The notes below the pieces were generated by a model, which searched no databases, was not told the origin of the DNA, and was given only the letters and a program-made list of their open reading frames with translations. Made by a program: the position numbers and the translations under genes. A stretch of 64,000 nt of DNA from Arthrobacter terricola (GTDB lineage Bacteria > Actinomycetota > Actinomycetes > Actinomycetales > Micrococcaceae). Each line of letters begins with the position of its first letter. Position 1 is the stretch's first letter. Shown here piece after piece: positions 54,331-63,300 of the stretch. The stretch covers positions 1 through 64,000 of the forward strand of contig NZ_SMRU01000003.1 of assembly GCF_004354015.1 (NCBI RefSeq). The letters are read 5' to 3'.

Positions 54331-55156
54331 GTCGAAAGGCGGCAAGCAGGGCTCCAACGTCCTGGCCCACTGTGTCCTGGCCATCGGCGGCCTGGCGATG
54401 GTTTCACCCCTCCTGTACCAGATCGTGATGTCGCTTTCGACGAACGCCGAAGTCCAAAGCACGCCGCCCACACTGTGGCCCGGCGTTGTCCAGTGGCACA
54501 ACTTCGCGGATGTCTTTACCTCGATGAATTTCGGTTCGCAGCTTTGGGTGACGGTGGCAATTACCGTCATCAGGGTGATCGGCCAGGTGCTTCTGTGCTC
54601 GATGGCGGGCTACGCATTCGCGCGGATGCGGTTCCGGTTCAAAGGACCCATTCTGGCCGTGGTCTTGTCGATCATCATGGTGCCGTCCCAGTTGTTCCTC
54701 ATCCCGCAATACCAGATCATCCAAAACCTGGGCTGGCTGAACACCATCGCGGGCATCGTGGCCCCGGGCATCTTCAGCGCCTTCGGCCTGTTCCTGATGC
54801 GCCAGTTCTTCATGGGGCTCCCCGACGAACTCGAAGACGCGGCCCGGCTTGACGGGGCCAACCCGTTCCAGGTCTTTTTCCGGGTCATGCTGCCCCTCGC
54901 GGCCAACGGACTCTGGGCGCTCGTCATCATTACCGTGTTGTGGTCCTGGAACGACCTTTTGTGGCCCTTGGTGGTGACGTCGACGGCGAACGCCGCACCG
55001 TTGAGCGTGGGGCTTTCGAACCTCCAGGGCGAACATGCCAACAATTACCCGATCCTCATGGCGGCATCGTTGATGGCAATGGCGCCCATCCTGGTCATGT
55101 TCCTGCTCATGCAAAAGCGCGTCATGGCCGGCATCGGCCGCTCCGGGCTCAAGTAG
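54323..55156 (+). CDS. sugar ABC transporter permease (MalG type)
   Basis: 277 residues with about six helices and the EAA loop DAARLDGANPFQVFFRVMLPL. The sequence PSQLFLIPQYQIIQNLGWLNT is typical of the MalG/CUT1 group. The last two codons and stop fall in the first unit of a 12-bp tandem repeat that runs to the next gene. Confidence 0.94.
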   Translation: MSRSKGGKQGSNVLAHCVLAIGGLAMVSPLLYQIVMSLSTNAEVQSTPPTLWPGVVQWHNFADVFTSMNFGSQLWVTVAITVIRVIGQVLLCSMAGYAFARMRFRFKGPILAVVLSIIMVPSQLFLIPQYQIIQNLGWLNTIAGIVAPGIFSAFGLFLMRQFFMGLPDELEDAARLDGANPFQVFFRVMLPLAANGLWALVIITVLWSWNDLLWPLVVTSTANAAPLSVGLSNLQGEHANNYPILMAASLMAMAPILVMFLLMQKRVMAGIGRSGLK

Positions 55157-55195
55157 GAACTCAAGTAGGGACTCAAGTAGGGACTCACGTAGAAA
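55148..55195 (+). repeat. four 12-bp tandem repeats containing the permease stop codon
   Basis: Units CTCAAGTAGGAA, CTCAAGTAGGGA, CTCAAGTAGGGA and CTCACGTAGAAA run head to tail. The first unit encodes the terminal Leu-Lys-stop of the permease, so the stop codon region itself has been copied. The last unit grades into the AAAGGA of the next gene. Confidence 0.92.
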
Positions 55196-55207
55196 GGATT
55201 CGCAGCC

Positions 55208-56785
55208 TTGACGGAACAGAACGCCGTCCCGACGGACGGCTGGCAGTTCGTGCTCGCGGACTCCTTGGAAAAGATCTACCCGGACGCTCCGCCACGACCG
55301 TTGGACAGGACCATCCCCATGTCGGTTTTCCCGGGCGAGATTGCGTCGGTCCAGGTGGCAATCAGGCCGCCGATGAAGCACGATTTCCGCGTCGCCGGAC
55401 CCCTGGAGGTCTCAGTCGACGGAGCGTCGGCGGGATGTGTCTCCATTTCACAGGTTGAGCTGGTGCCTTGCTCCTTGGCGGCGTTCCCGGAGCATGGTTC
55501 CGGCTATGACCGGGACACGCCCGGACTGTATCCCGACCTTTTACGGCCTGCTTCGGAAGGGCTGATCCAGCCCCGCTACGGGCAGTGGACGGCGGCCTGG
55601 ATCGACCTGGTGGTCCCTTCCGCGGATCACGCGGGAGACCACGAAGTCGGGATCTCGGTACGGGCCGCGGAGGGCCGCGTCCTCTTCACCACTGGTATCA
55701 AGGTCACGGTCCTGGCGGTCCCGGCGCCGGAACTCGGGATCGTGAACGCCCACTGGTTTCATTGCGACGGGCTGGCGGCCCACTACGGCGTCGGCGTATT
55801 CAGCGAGGAGCATTGGTCGATCATCGACGCCTTCATGGGCTCCGCGGCGAGGATGGGAGCCAACTCGTTGCTGACGCCCACGTGGACTCCTCCGTTGGAT
55901 ACGGCCGTCGGTGGAACACGGCTTCCCACACAGCTGATCGGCATCAGCGAAGACTCCGGATACCACTTTGATTTCAGCAAGCTGCTGCGGTGGGTGGACC
56001 TTTGCGCCAAACATGGCATTCGATATTTGGAAATTGCCCACTTGTTCACACAATGGGGGGCAAAGGCGACGCCGGCGATTTATGTCGGGACCACGCAAGG
56101 GCTGGAACGGCGTTTTGGCTGGGACGTGCCGGCGAGGTCGGCAAGCTACCGGGAGCTGATGGCCGAACTGCTGCCGGCCTTGCGCTCGTTCCTAGCGGAG
56201 CACTGGTCGCTTGACCGGGTCATTTTCCACATTTCCGATGAACCGGAAGGCGCCGAAGCTCTCGAGGGTTACCAGGAGGCAAAGGACGTCGTCGCTGATC
56301 TGCTGGAGGGGCTGACGGTGGTTGACGCCCTGAGCGACTTTGAGTTCTACGGCAGCGGGGCGGTACCGAATCCGGCGGTGGCAACAGATGCGGTGGCGCC
56401 GTTCCTGAAGGCCGGCGTGAAAGATCTGTGGGTCTACTATTGCGTCGCCCAGCCCATTCCTTGGCCACGGTCGATCCGTTCAAGGACACCTGCGCCGGAG
56501 GGCTTTCCCGGCGGCGACGCATTCATGGTCTACCCGGGACCGGACGGGGTGCCGTGGGAGTCGATTCGCTACAAGGTGTTTGCGCAGGCCATGTGGGACC
56601 ACCGGGCATTCTCCCTGCTGGCACAACTGGCCTGTCGCGAGGACGTGCTGGCACTCATCGATACGAACGGCTCGGGCGGCCGCCTCGCCATGGACAGCTT
56701 CAGCTACGACCCCGTCCACTACGCGAGGGTTCGCGAGCTGGTCAACGAAGGAATCGCGCAGCGCGTGAGTCAAACAACCTCATGA
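55208..56785 (+). CDS. DUF4091 domain protein, putative glycoside hydrolase
   Basis: 525 residues. An N-terminal beta-sandwich-like part (PMSVFPGEIASVQVAIRPP) leads into a TIM-barrel-like region of the DUF4091/GH123-related type: GANSLLTPTWTPPLDT, HGIRYLEIAHLFTQWGAKATP, RVIFHISDEP and FMVYPGPDGVPWESIRYKV. HISDEPEGAE supplies adjacent Asp/Glu in the position of GH123 catalytic acids. There is no signal peptide, so it probably acts on imported sugar. TTG start with AAAGGA upstream. It follows the ABC permeases in the same operon. Confidence 0.82.
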   Translation: MTEQNAVPTDGWQFVLADSLEKIYPDAPPRPLDRTIPMSVFPGEIASVQVAIRPPMKHDFRVAGPLEVSVDGASAGCVSISQVELVPCSLAAFPEHGSGYDRDTPGLYPDLLRPASEGLIQPRYGQWTAAWIDLVVPSADHAGDHEVGISVRAAEGRVLFTTGIKVTVLAVPAPELGIVNAHWFHCDGLAAHYGVGVFSEEHWSIIDAFMGSAARMGANSLLTPTWTPPLDTAVGGTRLPTQLIGISEDSGYHFDFSKLLRWVDLCAKHGIRYLEIAHLFTQWGAKATPAIYVGTTQGLERRFGWDVPARSASYRELMAELLPALRSFLAEHWSLDRVIFHISDEPEGAEALEGYQEAKDVVADLLEGLTVVDALSDFEFYGSGAVPNPAVATDAVAPFLKAGVKDLWVYYCVAQPIPWPRSIRSRTPAPEGFPGGDAFMVYPGPDGVPWESIRYKVFAQAMWDHRAFSLLAQLACREDVLALIDTNGSGGRLAMDSFSYDPVHYARVRELVNEGIAQRVSQTTS

Positions 56786-56821
56786 CGCGGGCGCATCAAC
56801 TATCTAGTTAGGAAAGTACTT

Positions 56822-58003
56822 ATGGACCTCAAAGTAGGCATCGTCGGATTCGGCTTGCGGGCGTCCTTGTGGCGCCACGCGCACAAGCCCGGCCATGGTT
56901 CGGAAGTCACTGTCGTGTGCGATCTGGGTGAGCGCGGCAGGGCCGATGCGGCCGAAAAGATCCCGACGGCGGTCATCACCGACAATTTGGATGTCTTGCT
57001 CGATTCCGGCTTGGACGCTGTCCTGGTCCTCACCCCGGACAACCAGCACGCCGCCGTCGCCGTCCGGACGCTCAAGGCCGGCATCCCCACGTTCTGCGAG
57101 AAGCCGCTTGACGTCACGTTGGAAGCGGCAGACCTCATCCTGCAGACGGCCTTTGAGACCGGGACGCGCCTCTACGTGGGCCACAACATGCGGCACATGC
57201 CGGTAGTGGTGCAAATGCGCGACATCATCCAGGCCGGAACCATCGGAGACGTCAAGGCGATCTGGTGCCGGCATTTCGTGGGAAACGGCGGGGATTACTA
57301 CTTCAAGGATTGGCATGCCCAGCGCGCCAACACCACCGGCTTGCTGCTGCAAAAGGGCGCGCACGATATCGACGTCATCCACTGGCTTGCCGGCGGATAC
57401 AGCACCAAGGTCCAGGCGATCGGTGAACTGGCCGTGTACGGGGACGTCGCTTCGCGCCGGGACAACAGTGCGCGGCGGATGCGCGATTGGTTCTCGGTGG
57501 ACAATTGGCCGCCCACCGAACAGACCGACCTCGCCGAGACGATCGACGTCGAGGACATTTCCATGATGAATATGGTCCTGGACAACGGTGTACTGGCGTC
57601 CTACCAGCAGTGCCACTTCACGCCCGACTATTGGCGGAACTACACGGTGATCGGCACGAAGGGCAGGATCGAGAACTTCGGCGACGGTCCCGGCGAACAG
57701 ATCAAGGTGTGGACGACGCGTACAAGCGGTTTCGCGGAACCGGATGACGTGATCGAGATCCAGGACGGCGAAGGCGGCCACGGCGGCGCCGATCCGCGTT
57801 TGATTTCGGAGTTCCTTCGCTTCGCTGCAGAAGGCGGGCGGACCCAGACCAATCCGATCGCAGCCCGGCAGGCGGTTGCGGCCGGTGTCCTGGCGACGGA
57901 GTCCCTCCGCGGCGACGGCTCCTCGAAGATTGTTCCAGTCTTGCCCGAAGGGCTCGTGGAATACTTCGACGCCGGCCAGCCCACCCGCGTCCGCGAACCC
58001 TAG
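56822..58003 (+). CDS. Gfo/Idh/MocA-family oxidoreductase
   Basis: 393 residues: N-terminal Rossmann fold (KVGIVGFGLRASLW), the EKP motif FCEKPLDV, and a C-terminal alpha/beta domain with the substrate-site GAHDIDVIHWLAGG. It uses NAD(P) to oxidise or reduce sugars and sugar derivatives. The ATG at 56822 follows AGGAAAG. It is probably the last gene of the sugar operon. Its TAG stop interlocks with the stop of the convergent LysR gene in the tetranucleotide CTAG. Confidence 0.93.
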   Translation: MDLKVGIVGFGLRASLWRHAHKPGHGSEVTVVCDLGERGRADAAEKIPTAVITDNLDVLLDSGLDAVLVLTPDNQHAAVAVRTLKAGIPTFCEKPLDVTLEAADLILQTAFETGTRLYVGHNMRHMPVVVQMRDIIQAGTIGDVKAIWCRHFVGNGGDYYFKDWHAQRANTTGLLLQKGAHDIDVIHWLAGGYSTKVQAIGELAVYGDVASRRDNSARRMRDWFSVDNWPPTEQTDLAETIDVEDISMMNMVLDNGVLASYQQCHFTPDYWRNYTVIGTKGRIENFGDGPGEQIKVWTTRTSGFAEPDDVIEIQDGEGGHGGADPRLISEFLRFAAEGGRTQTNPIAARQAVAAGVLATESLRGDGSSKIVPVLPEGLVEYFDAGQPTRVREP

Positions 58004-58923
58004 CGCCCCGTGCCCCCGGCGAGCCCGGTCATGACCGTCCGCAATGCGTCGCAGACGGTCATGACCGACGCCCGCTTGAGCGTTTCCGGGCGGGCGAGGA
58101 TATCGATCTTGCGCACCGAATTGACCCCGGCCAGCGGGCGCAGCACCACTCCGGCGTCCAGGACGCGCCGGGCGGTGAACCGCGGCAGCAGGCCGATCGC
58201 GCCTCCCGTCGCCACAAGGGCGGCAACAGTCGAGTAGTCATTGATGCGGTGCAGCACTTCTGCGGGCCGCCCGCTCACGGCGACGACGGCGGCCAGCACG
58301 TCCGCGGGCGAGTACCCGGCGCGGCTGGTCACCCAAGGTTGCCCGACGACGTCGGCCGGCTTGAGTTCGCGCCTGGCCGCGAGCGGGTGCCCGGCCGGCA
58401 GCGCGACGTCGAGCGGTTCGTCGGCAAGCGGGATGATGGCCACTTTGTCGCGCGGCCATTCCGGGCTGTGTTCCATCCGGTGGGCGAGGACGAGGTCGTA
58501 CCGTGCGGCCAAGCCCGGAAAGTCTTCCTGCGCGACGTCCTCGTCAGCGAGCCGCAGCCGGGGTGACTTCCCGCCGTCGAGGGCCAGCAACGCCGCGAGG
58601 GGAGCGAAAAGGGCCTGCCCGGCGCTGTGGAAGGCGCTGACGGTCACGGTGGAGCCGGGGGAATCATGGTAGGCGCCGATAGCGGCCCGCGCATCCGCCA
58701 TCGCGCTTACGACGGCGGCCCCTGCGTCGGCGAGGACCCTCCCCGCGTCGGTGAGCACCAGGGCCCTGCCCTCCTTGCGGGTCAGCGGGACCTCCACGGA
58801 TTTCTGCAGGAGCGCGAGCTGTTGCGAAACGGCGGAGGGAGTGACCATGAGCGTCTCTGCGACAGCCTTGACACTGCCAAGATCTCCTAGTTCCCTGAGC
58901 ATCTGGAGCTGGTGAACTTCCAT
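58000..58923 (-). CDS. LysR-family transcriptional regulator
   Basis: 307 residues. N-terminal winged helix-turn-helix (VKAVAETLMVTPSAVSQQLALLQ) with a typical LysR linker, then an effector domain (GSTVTVSAFHSAGQALFAPL; LDVALPAGHPLAAR; INDYSTVAALVATGGAIGLLP). It is divergent from tdh-kbl with a 116-bp gap and most likely regulates it. The start codon lies inside an inverted repeat (58922-58939), which suggests leaderless expression and tight autoregulation. Confidence 0.92.
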   Translation of the reverse strand: MEVHQLQMLRELGDLGSVKAVAETLMVTPSAVSQQLALLQKSVEVPLTRKEGRALVLTDAGRVLADAGAAVVSAMADARAAIGAYHDSPGSTVTVSAFHSAGQALFAPLAALLALDGGKSPRLRLADEDVAQEDFPGLAARYDLVLAHRMEHSPEWPRDKVAIIPLADEPLDVALPAGHPLAARRELKPADVVGQPWVTSRAGYSPADVLAAVVAVSGRPAEVLHRINDYSTVAALVATGGAIGLLPRFTARRVLDAGVVLRPLAGVNSVRKIDILARPETLKRASVMTVCDALRTVMTGLAGGTGR

Positions 58924-58939
58924 TTAGTAAATGCTAAAT
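58922..58939. promoter_or_regulatory. LysR-type inverted repeat overlapping the lysR start codon
   Basis: ATTTAG-N6-CTAAAT, perfect 6-bp arms, with the first bases being the lysR start codon region. It contains the T-N11-A spacing typical of LysR boxes and lies 101-118 bp before tdh. A further CTAAA occurs at 58976-58980. Confidence 0.55.
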
Positions 58940-59039
58940 CGTTGATTGAGAAAAACCTAGTTGTGCTAAACCTTTGCGGGGGCTTCAATGAAGTGGAACG
59001 GCAGGCCGAAGGCTCCGCCCCTTTGAGTTAGGAAGACCA

Positions 59040-60086
59040 ATGAAGGCTCTCTACAAGTCCGGCCCGCACGCCGGTTTTGAACTCGTCGAACGTCCCGAGC
59101 CGGAAGCCGGTCCCGGCGACGTCAAAATCCGGGTCATGACTACGGGCATCTGCGGAACGGACCTGCATATCCAGTCCTGGGACGCGTGGGCGCAAAGCAT
59201 CATTGAAACCCCGCTGATTGCCGGCCACGAGTTCTATGGCGAAGTGGTGGCCGTGGGGGAGGACGTCCGCGACGTCAAGGTGGGGGACCGGGTTTCCGGC
59301 GAAGGCCATGTGGTGTGCGGGATTTGCCGGAACTGCCGTGCAGGCCGCCGCCAGATGTGCATCCACACGGTGTCCGTCGGCGTGCAGCGCGATGGCGCGT
59401 TCGCCGAGTACGTCGTCATTCCGGAGACCAACGTCTGGGTCCACCAGGATCCTTCCGTTACCCCGGAGCTCGGCGCGATCTTCGATCCCTTCGGCAACGC
59501 CGTGCACACGGCCTTGAGCTTCCCGCTGGTTGGCGAAGACGTGCTCATCACCGGTGCCGGACCCATCGGACTCATGGCAATCGCCGTCGCACGCCACGCC
59601 GGTGCCCGCAAGATCGCCATCACGGACGTCTCGGCTCCGCGGCTGGAGCTCGCCAGGAAAATGGGCGTGGATCTCGCCGTCGATGTTTCAAAGATGCGGG
59701 TCAAGGAAGCCCAGCAGGAACTTGGCATGCGTGAAGGATTCGATATCGGCCTGGAAATGTCCGGGCATCCCACCGCGTTGCCTGAGATGATCGACAACAT
59801 GAACCACGGCGGACGCATCGCCATGCTCGGCTTGCCCAGCCAGTCCATCGATATCGACTGGGGCAAGGTGGTCACGCACATGCTCACCCTCAAGGGCATT
59901 TACGGCCGCGAGATGTTCGAGACGTGGTACGCCATGAGTGCCATGCTGTCCTCAAACGCCGAACTCCACCGCAACATCTCCGCCGTCGTCACGGACAAGC
60001 TGTCCGCCACCGACTGGGAAAAGGGATTCGAGATCGCCCGTGCCGGCGTGGGCGGCAAGGTTGTCCTCGACTGGACCGAACTCTAG
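59040..60086 (+). CDS. tdh: L-threonine 3-dehydrogenase
   Basis: 348-residue zinc-dependent MDR dehydrogenase oxidising threonine to 2-amino-3-ketobutyrate with NAD+. The catalytic zinc ligands C38, H63 and E64 are present, as are the structural-zinc cysteines C93, C96, C99 and C107. The NAD-binding GAGPIG is at 172-177. The threonine-dehydrogenase-specific C-terminal region ([12 protein letters not shown]) is also present. AGGAAG precedes the ATG. It is followed 49 bp later by kbl. Confidence 0.97.
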   Translation: MKALYKSGPHAGFELVERPEPEAGPGDVKIRVMTTGICGTDLHIQSWDAWAQSIIETPLIAGHEFYGEVVAVGEDVRDVKVGDRVSGEGHVVCGICRNCRAGRRQMCIHTVSVGVQRDGAFAEYVVIPETNVWVHQDPSVTPELGAIFDPFGNAVHTALSFPLVGEDVLITGAGPIGLMAIAVARHAGARKIAITDVSAPRLELARKMGVDLAVDVSKMRVKEAQQELGMREGFDIGLEMSGHPTALPEMIDNMNHGGRIAMLGLPSQSIDIDWGKVVTHMLTLKGIYGREMFETWYAMSAMLSSNAELHRNISAVVTDKLSATDWEKGFEIARAGVGGKVVLDWTEL

Positions 60087-60135
60087 CAAAGACCACACAC
60101 AGACTTTTCCTCCGAACCGGCACCGGGAGCCACCA

Positions 60136-61344
60136 ATGTACTCAAGCATCAAAGACCAACTGCACGGCGAACTCGAGGAAATCCGCTCCGCCGGACTCTT
60201 CAAGACCGAGCGGCACATCGATTCGCCGCAGGCCAGCCACATCTCCGCGGGCCAGTTGGGGCAGCCCGCCAACTCCGTCCTGAACTTCTGCGCGAACAAC
60301 TACCTTGGCCTCGCCGACCACCCGGACATCATCGCTGCCGCGAAGTCCGCCATGGACGAGCGCGGTTTCGGCATGGCGTCCGTCCGCTTCATTTGCGGTA
60401 CCCAGGACCTGCACCTCGAGCTCGAAGCCCGCGTTTCGCAGTTCCTGGGAACGGAAGACACTATCCTGTTCTCCAGCTGCTTCGACGCCAACGGAGGCGT
60501 CTTCGAATCCCTTTTCGGACCCGAAGACGCCATCATCTCCGATGCCCTCAACCACGCCTCCATCATCGACGGCATCCGCTTGAGCAAGGCCAAGCGCTTC
60601 CGCTACGCGAACCAGGACATGGCCGACCTCGAGGCGAAGCTCGTCGAGGCTTCGGGCGGCGACGCCCCGGCCCGGCGGAAGATCATCGTGACTGACGGCG
60701 TCTTTTCCATGGACGGCTACCTGGCCCCGTTGGAGGCTATTTGCGATCTTGCCGATAAGTACGACGCCCTTGTCATGGTGGACGATTCGCACGCCGTCGG
60801 CTTCATGGGTGCGACCGGTGCGGGGACGCCGGAACACGCGGGCGTGTCCGATCGCGTGGACATCTACACCGGCACGTTCGGCAAGGCCCTCGGCGGAGCG
60901 TCCGGCGGCTATGTCTCCGGCCGCGCCGAAATCGTCGCGATGCTGCGCCAGAAAGCCAGGCCGTACCTGTTCTCCAACTCGCTGGCGCCCGCCATCGTCG
61001 CGGCAACCATCAAGGCACTCGAGCTCGTCCAGGGCTCCGGCGAGCTCCGCTCAAGGCTCTTCGCGAACGCCGGGCTGTTCCGCCGTCGGATGGCCGAGGA
61101 AGGCTTCGAGCTCCTCAACGGCGAGCACGCCATCATCCCCGTCATGTTCGGCGATGCCGTCGCTGCGGCGAAGGTGGCCGACGAGATGCTGGAGCACGGC
61201 GTCTTCGTCACAGCGTTCAGCTATCCCGTGGTGCCGAAGGGCGCGGCACGCATCCGCGTGCAGCTCTCGGCCGCACACAGCCCGGACGACGTCGAAGCAT
61301 GCGTCCAGGCCTTCGTGAAGAGCCGTGCCGCAGCGGACCTCTGA
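60136..61344 (+). CDS. kbl: glycine C-acetyltransferase (2-amino-3-ketobutyrate CoA ligase)
   Basis: 402-residue fold-type I PLP enzyme splitting 2-amino-3-ketobutyrate with CoA to glycine and acetyl-CoA, completing threonine catabolism begun by Tdh. The PLP lysine is K250 ([15 protein letters not shown]); DDSHAVGF and [12 protein letters not shown] are the expected PLP contacts. The ATG at 60136 follows GGGAG; the frame is open further upstream into tdh, which is a coincidence. Confidence 0.97.
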   Translation: MYSSIKDQLHGELEEIRSAGLFKTERHIDSPQASHISAGQLGQPANSVLNFCANNYLGLADHPDIIAAAKSAMDERGFGMASVRFICGTQDLHLELEARVSQFLGTEDTILFSSCFDANGGVFESLFGPEDAIISDALNHASIIDGIRLSKAKRFRYANQDMADLEAKLVEASGGDAPARRKIIVTDGVFSMDGYLAPLEAICDLADKYDALVMVDDSHAVGFMGATGAGTPEHAGVSDRVDIYTGTFGKALGGASGGYVSGRAEIVAMLRQKARPYLFSNSLAPAIVAATIKALELVQGSGELRSRLFANAGLFRRRMAEEGFELLNGEHAIIPVMFGDAVAAAKVADEMLEHGVFVTAFSYPVVPKGAARIRVQLSAAHSPDDVEACVQAFVKSRAAADL

Positions 61345-61350
61345 CCGGCC

Positions 61351-62760
61351 ATGATCCTCACCCTCCTGGGCGGCGGCGGTTTCCGGGTTCCCTTGGTCTA
61401 TTCGGCATTGCTGACGGACCACGGGCCCGGCCGCGTCACCGGGCTCCGGCTGTTCGATACCGACCCGGCCCGGCTCTCCGTCGTCGCCAAGGTGCTCGCC
61501 GAAATGGCGGAGGGGGTACCGGACGCTCCTGCCGTCGCGTTGTTCACGGAGCTCTCGGAGGCCCTGCCCGGCACCGACTTCATCTTCTCGGCCATCCGCG
61601 TGGGTGGCTTGGAGGGGCGTGCCGCGGATGAACGGATTGCCCTTGAGCACGGCGTCATCGGGCAGGAGACCGTGGGGGCAGGGGGGATTTCCTATGCGCT
61701 GCGGACCATTCCCGTGGTCTTGGACATTGCGGAGGCTGTGAAGAAGCACGCTCCGGAGGCGTGGTTCATCAACTTCACCAACCCGGCGGGGGTCATCACG
61801 GAAGTCATGACGCGGTTCCTCGGCGGCAAAGTAGTGGGGATCTGCGATTCGCCCGTTGGCCTCGCGAGGCGCTGCCTGTCCGCGGCCGGCATACGGGGGG
61901 TGGACGTCCGCGGGGAACGCGTGGCAATCGACTACATCGGCCTCAACCACCTTGGCTGGCTCCGCGGTTTGTCGGTCGATGGGGAGGATGTCCTCCCGCG
62001 CCTCCTGGCCGACGCCAGCGCCATCGAGTCGTTCGAGGAGGGCCGCCTGTTCGGAGCGCCCTGGATCCAGGCCCTCGGAGCGGTGCCCAACGAATACCTG
62101 CACTATTACTACTTCAGGCGGGAAGCGCTCGACGCCGATCGTCGCGCCGCGGACACCCGCGGTGCCTACCTCGAGCGGCAACAGTCCGCCTTTTACGAGG
62201 GCCTCCTGGCCGGAAACCACGACGCCGGAAACCACGACGCCGGACGGCACGTTCCGCGTGAAGGCGGCGGAAAGCCGGCGCTCAGGCTGTGGGAACAGAC
62301 CAAGCTGGACCGCGAAGAGACGTATATGAAGAGCAACAGGGACGCCGCCGGTGCCTTCGAACGGGACGCCGCGGACCTGGAGTCAGGCGGCTACGAGGGC
62401 GTCGCGCTGGCGATCATGCGCGCTATCAGCCAAGGCGAAACCGCACGGCTCATCCTGAACGTGCCCAACGGGGCTACTTTGGCCGAACTCGGCCCCGAGG
62501 CCGTGATCGAGGCGCCGTGCCTCGTGGACGCGGACGGGGTCCGGCCGCTTCCGGCCCGGCCGTTGCCTGACTATGCTCGCGGCTTCGTGGTCAACGCCAA
62601 GGCCGTTGAACAAGCAACCATCGAGGCTGCGCTCACGGGTTCCCGGCGCGCCGCCTATAAAGCGTTCGCCATGAACCCCTTGGTGGACTCTGTCCGGGTG
62701 GCGCGGGGCTTGCTGGACGACTACATCGGCCACTTCCCGCAGCTCGGGTACTTGCGCTAG
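61351..62760 (+). CDS. GH4-family NAD/Mn-dependent glycosidase (6-phospho-beta-glucosidase-like)
   Basis: 469 residues of glycoside hydrolase family 4, which cleaves by transient oxidation at C3. N-terminal NAD-binding LLGGGGFRVP, D36/D38 for cofactor binding (LFDTDPAR) and NFTNPAG are present. The metal ligands are C165 (GICDSP) and H200 (GLNHLGW); the family usually reads CNxP at the first site. NEYLHYYYF supplies the expected Tyr. A 15-bp duplication creates GNHDAGNHDAG near residues 287-297. It starts 6 bp after kbl, so it is co-transcribed despite an unrelated pathway. Confidence 0.9.
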   Translation: MILTLLGGGGFRVPLVYSALLTDHGPGRVTGLRLFDTDPARLSVVAKVLAEMAEGVPDAPAVALFTELSEALPGTDFIFSAIRVGGLEGRAADERIALEHGVIGQETVGAGGISYALRTIPVVLDIAEAVKKHAPEAWFINFTNPAGVITEVMTRFLGGKVVGICDSPVGLARRCLSAAGIRGVDVRGERVAIDYIGLNHLGWLRGLSVDGEDVLPRLLADASAIESFEEGRLFGAPWIQALGAVPNEYLHYYYFRREALDADRRAADTRGAYLERQQSAFYEGLLAGNHDAGNHDAGRHVPREGGGKPALRLWEQTKLDREETYMKSNRDAAGAFERDAADLESGGYEGVALAIMRAISQGETARLILNVPNGATLAELGPEAVIEAPCLVDADGVRPLPARPLPDYARGFVVNAKAVEQATIEAALTGSRRAAYKAFAMNPLVDSVRVARGLLDDYIGHFPQLGYLR

Positions 62761-62805
62761 GCATGGCCCTGTCCCGCGACGCCCCGGAGGCCTAGGATCG
62801 GCACC

Positions 62806-63294
62806 ATGGACAATGATGAAGCGCAACGCCCGGACGCAGGCCAGCAAGCCACCGAAGTGTTGGATTCCCAGGAATGCTGGAGCCTCCTGAGGAGCGTGTC
62901 CGTCGGCCGGCTCGCCGTGTGGCTCGGAGACCATCCGGATATCTTTCCGATCAACTACGCCGTGGACCAGGGGACGGTAGTGTTCAGGACCGGGTCCGGG
63001 ACAAAGCTCGAGGCCGCCTTGAGCGATTTTCCGGTCGCCATGGAAGTTGACGGCGTTGACGCGAACACCGGGGTTGCCTGGAGCGTCGTGCTCCGTGGGA
63101 AAGCTGCCCCGGTGACGCGGATCGACGACGTCGTGAAGTCCTTTTCGTTGCCTCTCTTCCCGTGGGAAGCCGGCCGGAAAGACCATTTTGTGCGGATTCC
63201 CGCCGACTCGATCTCCGGGAGGCGTTTCACCGTCACGGAACCTTTGGCCTGGTGGACGCCGTACAGCGGCGTCAAACCATCAGCGATGGAGTAG
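62806..63294 (+). CDS. pyridoxamine 5'-phosphate oxidase-fold protein
   Basis: 162-residue split-barrel flavin/deazaflavin-binding-like protein: CWSLLRSVSVGRLAVWLGDHPDIFPINYAVDQGTV at the N-terminus is the typical start of small PNPOx-like actinobacterial proteins, followed by FRTGSGTKL and the VVLRGKA strand. The ligand (FMN, F420, haem) and reaction are unknown. It is followed 6 bp later by the FAD oxidoreductase gene. Confidence 0.88.
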   Translation: MDNDEAQRPDAGQQATEVLDSQECWSLLRSVSVGRLAVWLGDHPDIFPINYAVDQGTVVFRTGSGTKLEAALSDFPVAMEVDGVDANTGVAWSVVLRGKAAPVTRIDDVVKSFSLPLFPWEAGRKDHFVRIPADSISGRRFTVTEPLAWWTPYSGVKPSAME

Positions 63295-63300
63295 GCCGGG

